DNA of 64,000 nucleotides from Paenibacillus_D sp047238105 (lineage in GTDB: Bacteria; Bacillota; Bacilli; Paenibacillales; Paenibacillaceae). The stretch covers positions 682,001 to 746,000 of the forward strand of contig NZ_JBDFMD010000001.1 in NCBI RefSeq assembly GCF_047238105.1, read 5' to 3'. The translations under genes and the position numbers were made by a program. Under the pieces are notes generated by a model. That model searched no databases and was not told the origin of the DNA. It saw only the letters and a program-made list of their open reading frames with translations. This document shows positions 61,107 through 64,000 of the stretch, piece after piece (position 1 is the stretch's first letter; the number at the start of each line of letters is the position of its first letter).

Positions 61107-62957
61107 ATGGTAAGCTCGCGCACGATCATGGGAACCATCCTCTTATTGCTTGCCCTGTTGCTCGTATCGATGCTGCTGCTGCCTCGAGTGGCCGTACCGG
61201 CACGAGGCGCGGGCGAGGGTTATGTCGATACCGTTTTTGATCAGAATCGCGTCACCCGGGTCGATATTACGATGTCGGATGACGACCTGCAGTCGATGCT
61301 GGACGACCCGCTTGCCGAGGAGAACAAACTAGCCGATGTAACCGTGAACGGTGTCACCGTCAAAGGAGTCGCAGTCCGCACCAAAGGCAATTCATCGCTT
61401 CGCTCGATTGCTCAGAGCGAGGAAACGGATCGCTATAGTTTCAAAGTAGACTTCGACTATTACACGAATCAAAGTCTGAACGGTCTGAAAAAACTTAATC
61501 TGAACAACAATTTTAGCGATGCCTCCTTGATGAGGGAGGTGCTGTCATACGAAATCATGGAAGCTATGGGTGTGCCAACGCCGGGGTACTCCTATATGTA
61601 TGTGTCGATCAACGGTCGGGAATGGGGACTGTACGTCGGTGTTGAAGCGATCGAGGAGACGTATCTTGCCAGACATTTTGATACCGGAACTGGAGACCTC
61701 TACAAGCCGGAAGGCACCGGCAGCGACCTGGTATGGATCAGCGACGACATTGATGATTACCCGGGGCTGAATCTGAAGACGAACAAGAACATCTCCAACG
61801 GTCAATCGACGATTAGGTTTCTGGATGCCATCAATAACGGCGGTGATCTGGAATCCGTGCTTGATGTCGACGAGGCGCTCCGCTATTTTGCGGTTAATAC
61901 GGCGCTGGTCAATCTGGACAGCTATCAAGGCTCTCTGAAGCACAATTACTATCTGTACGAGGAAGACGGTGTCTTCTCCATCCTCCCGTGGGATTATAAC
62001 ATGTCGTTCGGCGGCTTCAGCTTTGGCGGCGGGATGCGCGGAGGCATGATGGGCCAGCCTGACCAGGGCGGCGTCCCGGGCGAGAGAGCTGCCACGGGCG
62101 TAGAAGGCGCTGCGGGTGACGGCATCGCCGCGCCACGCCAGCAAACCGGGACAGCTCCAGGCCGACTGCAACGGAACACGCCAGCTGCAGCTCAGGACGC
62201 AGGCGGGGGGGATGACGCGAGGAGGCAAGAGCGCGGCTTCCGAGGCGGCATCGGCATGGACACGGGCGGTATGATGGACTCTAGCGCCAACTTCATGAAC
62301 GAGAGCAATATTAACTTCAGCATCGAAACGCCGGTATCGGGCGCGAAGCTTGAGAGCCGTCCACTGCTGGCATCGTTGCTGGCCGTCGACGAATACAAGG
62401 AGAAGTATTACAGTTATCTGGAAGAAATCGCGGCCACGTACTTCACGGAAGAATGGTTCACGACGAAGACAGCGAACATCTCGGCGCTGATTCTTCCGTA
62501 TGTGGAAGCCGACCCGACCAAGTTTTTCACGACCGAACAATTCCTTCAAGGCGTATCGGGAGACAACAGTCTAACCGCCTTCGCGGTCAAGCGCTCCGAA
62601 TCTATCCTTGCCCAAATATCGGGCGATCTCGTCGTGGAGGCTGATACGAGCCAAGGCTTCGGCGGCGGAGTTCCAGGCATGGTTATGGAAGGCATGCAGC
62701 CCCCTGAAGGGATGCAGCCGCCGGAGGGCATGCAGTTCCCCGAAGGGATGCAGCCGCCAGAAGGTATGCAGTTCCCCGAAGGGTTCGAGCCCGCCAGGGG
62801 CGGCGGTCCCGGCGCTTGGGGAGGTGGCCCGCAAGGCTCTGCCGCGAATAACAGGACAGGCTACAGCAACGAATTCCTGCTCTCATCCGGGGTCAGTGTC
62901 GCCGTATTGGCAGCAGGACTCTGGTTCGTGGCCCGCTTTCGCAGACGACGTATATAA
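61107..62957 (+). CDS. surface CotH-kinase-family protein with Met/Gln/Pro repeats
   Basis: 616 aa from ATG 61107 (AAAGGAGGG 8 nt upstream). N-terminal signal anchor (about 8-27), then the CotH kinase domain (about 45-310): VAVRTKGNSSLRS, GLKKLNLNNNFSD and the active-site ILPWDYNMSFGG with D296. A low-complexity Gly/Ala/Arg insert (about 310-390) interrupts the domain region. Five imperfect G-M-Q-[PF]-P-E-G-type repeats lie at about 526-560, and a final span with RRRR tail (about 588-616). CotH phosphorylates spore-coat proteins in Bacillus. Here it is an envelope protein, so other substrates are possible. Confidence 0.87.
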   Translation: MVSSRTIMGTILLLLALLLVSMLLLPRVAVPARGAGEGYVDTVFDQNRVTRVDITMSDDDLQSMLDDPLAEENKLADVTVNGVTVKGVAVRTKGNSSLRSIAQSEETDRYSFKVDFDYYTNQSLNGLKKLNLNNNFSDASLMREVLSYEIMEAMGVPTPGYSYMYVSINGREWGLYVGVEAIEETYLARHFDTGTGDLYKPEGTGSDLVWISDDIDDYPGLNLKTNKNISNGQSTIRFLDAINNGGDLESVLDVDEALRYFAVNTALVNLDSYQGSLKHNYYLYEEDGVFSILPWDYNMSFGGFSFGGGMRGGMMGQPDQGGVPGERAATGVEGAAGDGIAAPRQQTGTAPGRLQRNTPAAAQDAGGGDDARRQERGFRGGIGMDTGGMMDSSANFMNESNINFSIETPVSGAKLESRPLLASLLAVDEYKEKYYSYLEEIAATYFTEEWFTTKTANISALILPYVEADPTKFFTTEQFLQGVSGDNSLTAFAVKRSESILAQISGDLVVEADTSQGFGGGVPGMVMEGMQPPEGMQPPEGMQFPEGMQPPEGMQFPEGFEPARGGGPGAWGGGPQGSAANNRTGYSNEFLLSSGVSVAVLAAGLWFVARFRRRRI

Positions 62958-62971
62958 TAAACGTTCACAGA

Positions 62972-63007
62972 CGACCTGGTTCCCTTTCATCGGGGGATGC
63001 CAGGTCG
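62972..63007. terminator. hairpin between cotH-type and O-methyltransferase genes
   Basis: CGACCTGG and CCAGGTCG pair between convergent genes. There is no T-tract on either side, so termination is likely weak. Confidence 0.5.
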
Positions 63008-63027
63008 CCTGCTGTTGTCGCTGCTCC

Positions 63028-63660
63028 TTACTTCACCATCGCCAGCGTCAAGCCGTCATACGCAGGCAAGATCGTGCTGATCAGTCGCCCGTCGGTCGCC
63101 ATCCGCTCGTTAAAGGCGCGCATCGCCTGGACCGAAGGGCCGTTCTTGGCGGGGTCGGCCACCCGGCCGCGCAGCAGCGTATTGTCACCAGCGATGATGG
63201 CACCGGGCCTCGCCAGCCGGATAGCATAGTCCAGATAGACGGGATACCCTTCCTTGTCGGCATCGATGAAGAAGAAGTCGAAGCTGCGCCCCTCCTCCTC
63301 CAGCTGCGCCAGGCTTGCCGTAGCATCACCGATCCGGTAGTTCACCAGGCTGCCCAGTCCCGCTGCGTCCATATGCGACCGCGCCACCTCTGCATATTCC
63401 TCTTTCAACTCCAGGGAAGTCAACGTACCGTCTGCAGCCAAGCCGCGCGCCAGACAGATCCCGCTGATCCCTCCCAGGGCGCCGATCTCGATAACATCCT
63501 TGGCGCCTGACATCCTGACGAGCATCGTCAGCAATCTGCCGAAGCCCGGAGCGATCGAGATCTCCGGCATGCCCGCGGCCCGGATGCCCTCCTGGGCCCG
63601 CTCCAGATCCGGATCCGAGCCGAAGATCTGATTGGCGTATTCCTCTACCGTCATACTCAT
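63028..63660 (-). CDS. SAM-dependent O-methyltransferase (YrrM/TrmR-like)
   Basis: 210 aa. Class I fold with motif DVIEIGALGGISGICLARGL, the acidic LTSLELKEEYAEVAR and metal-binding FFFIDADKEGYPVYLDYA, IIAGDNTLLRG. This is the cation-dependent O-methyltransferase family that includes catechol methyltransferases and the tRNA wobble-uridine methyltransferase TrmR (YrrM) of Bacillus. No udk/yrrN genes adjoin, so the small-molecule role remains possible. ATG 63660 has AAAGGAGG 9 nt upstream. Confidence 0.88.
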   Translation of the reverse strand: MSMTVEEYANQIFGSDPDLERAQEGIRAAGMPEISIAPGFGRLLTMLVRMSGAKDVIEIGALGGISGICLARGLAADGTLTSLELKEEYAEVARSHMDAAGLGSLVNYRIGDATASLAQLEEEGRSFDFFFIDADKEGYPVYLDYAIRLARPGAIIAGDNTLLRGRVADPAKNGPSVQAMRAFNERMATDGRLISTILPAYDGLTLAMVK

Positions 63661-63730
63661 TTCTGTATTCCTCCTTTGACATTTGTAACCTGTCACGCTT
63701 TATCCTATACTTGAGTTCTAGTCAACTTGA

Positions 63731-63759
63731 TTGTATGTTTTTGTGCGGCCGAATACAAT
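63731..63759 (+). promoter_or_regulatory. candidate promoter for the THUMP methyltransferase gene
   Basis: TTGTAT (63731-63736), a 17 nt spacer and TACAAT (63754-63759), about 40 nt before the start codon. Confidence 0.55.
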
Positions 63760-63799
63760 GTTCTTCGCCGCTTATCCCGAACCGGAAGAGGTACGAAAT

Positions 63800-64000
63800 A
63801 TGGACAAATTGCAACTCATCGCCACCTGCCCGATGGGACTGGAAGCTATCGTCGCCCGCGAGCTTCAGGATCTGGGCTATAAGGATACCCGTACGGAGAA
63901 TGGCCGGGTCAACTTTGAAGGCAGTCCAGCAGATATCTGCCGGACCAATCTGTGGCTGCGGACCGCAGACCGGGTGCTCGTCAAGATGGGCGAATTTGAG
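63800..64000 (+). CDS. THUMP-domain class I rRNA methyltransferase, N-terminal part (RlmL/YpsC type)
   Basis: 67 codons before the right edge. The start LQLIATCPMGLEAIVARELQ is the typical opening of RlmL/YpsC proteins, which carry an N-terminal THUMP domain and methylate a guanine of 23S rRNA (m2G2445 in E. coli). TENGRVNFEG and LWLRTADRVLVKMGEF belong to the ferredoxin-like part before THUMP. GGAAGAGGT lies upstream. The catalytic domain lies outside the window. Confidence 0.85.
   Translation, partial: MDKLQLIATCPMGLEAIVARELQDLGYKDTRTENGRVNFEGSPADICRTNLWLRTADRVLVKMGEFE

Noticed and set aside
1..64000. CRISPR arrays, prophage, insertion sequences, rRNA and tRNA genes
   Set aside because: I looked for regularly spaced repeats, transposase or phage structural motifs and tRNA-like cloverleaves with GGTTCRA arms and found none that hold up.

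Overview
The window is chromosomal core DNA from a spore-forming Bacillales bacterium, most likely of the Paenibacillus/Cohnella type. The evidence is moderately high GC with strong AGGAGG-type ribosome binding sites and frequent GTG/TTG starts, a hemE-hemH-hemY operon of the coproporphyrin-dependent heme branch, a 6S RNA, a YjcZ-type sporulation mini-protein, a YtpB-type terpene synthase, a CimA citramalate synthase and a GlnR/TnrA box in front of an ammonium transporter. I see no rRNA, tRNA, CRISPR array, insertion sequence or prophage.

Layout. 1-2.7 kb: a minus-strand secondary-metabolite operon (type III polyketide synthase, methyltransferase, FAD oxidoreductase), cut by the left edge. 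2.9-9.7 kb: RNA modification genes (RsuA-type pseudouridine synthase, RsmF-type m5C methyltransferase), an anchored thioredoxin-like protein, a pyrD/small alarmone synthetase pair, a mini membrane protein and an L,D-transpeptidase. 9.7-15.1 kb: a three-gene operon of CHASE2 adenylate cyclase, FecR/cohesin-like protein and NHL-repeat protein, the most unusual signalling locus here. 15.2-28.7 kb: ferredoxin, DNA polymerase IV, cimA, a ResA-like thioredoxin, an MFS exporter, a JAMM peptidase, a DnaQ/DUF294 pair, a frameshifted ammonium transporter, a MerR regulator, YugP protease, a GltC-like regulator, a rhomboid and thiol peroxidase. 28.7-35 kb: a DUF1499-like protein, 6S RNA, DUF624 protein, YjcZ, DEAD-box helicase, YitT protein and a putative glycosidase. 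35-47 kb: pfkA downstream of ytpB, a MATE-like and an MFS transporter, nitroreductase, oligoendopeptidase F, and an RND exporter with its TetR regulator. 47-55.6 kb: DUF92 protein, GAF/HD-GYP protein, glycerophosphodiesterase and CapA protein, then heme genes. 56-63 kb: an MFS exporter with a two-component system, followed by a VTC-DUF4956-CotH surface module. The right edge holds an O-methyltransferase and the start of an rRNA methyltransferase.

Genes are packed in short operons, many with 4-8 nt overlaps, separated by clear intrinsic terminators. Four longer intergenic stretches (about 16.75-17.1, 23.1-23.45, 24.85-25.24 and 55.63-56.22 kb) have no convincing gene. Three of them carry related, hairpin-rich dispersed sequence. 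Starts were chosen by Shine-Dalgarno spacing, and several differ from the longest open frame. All functions are read from motifs and family knowledge; no database search was possible.
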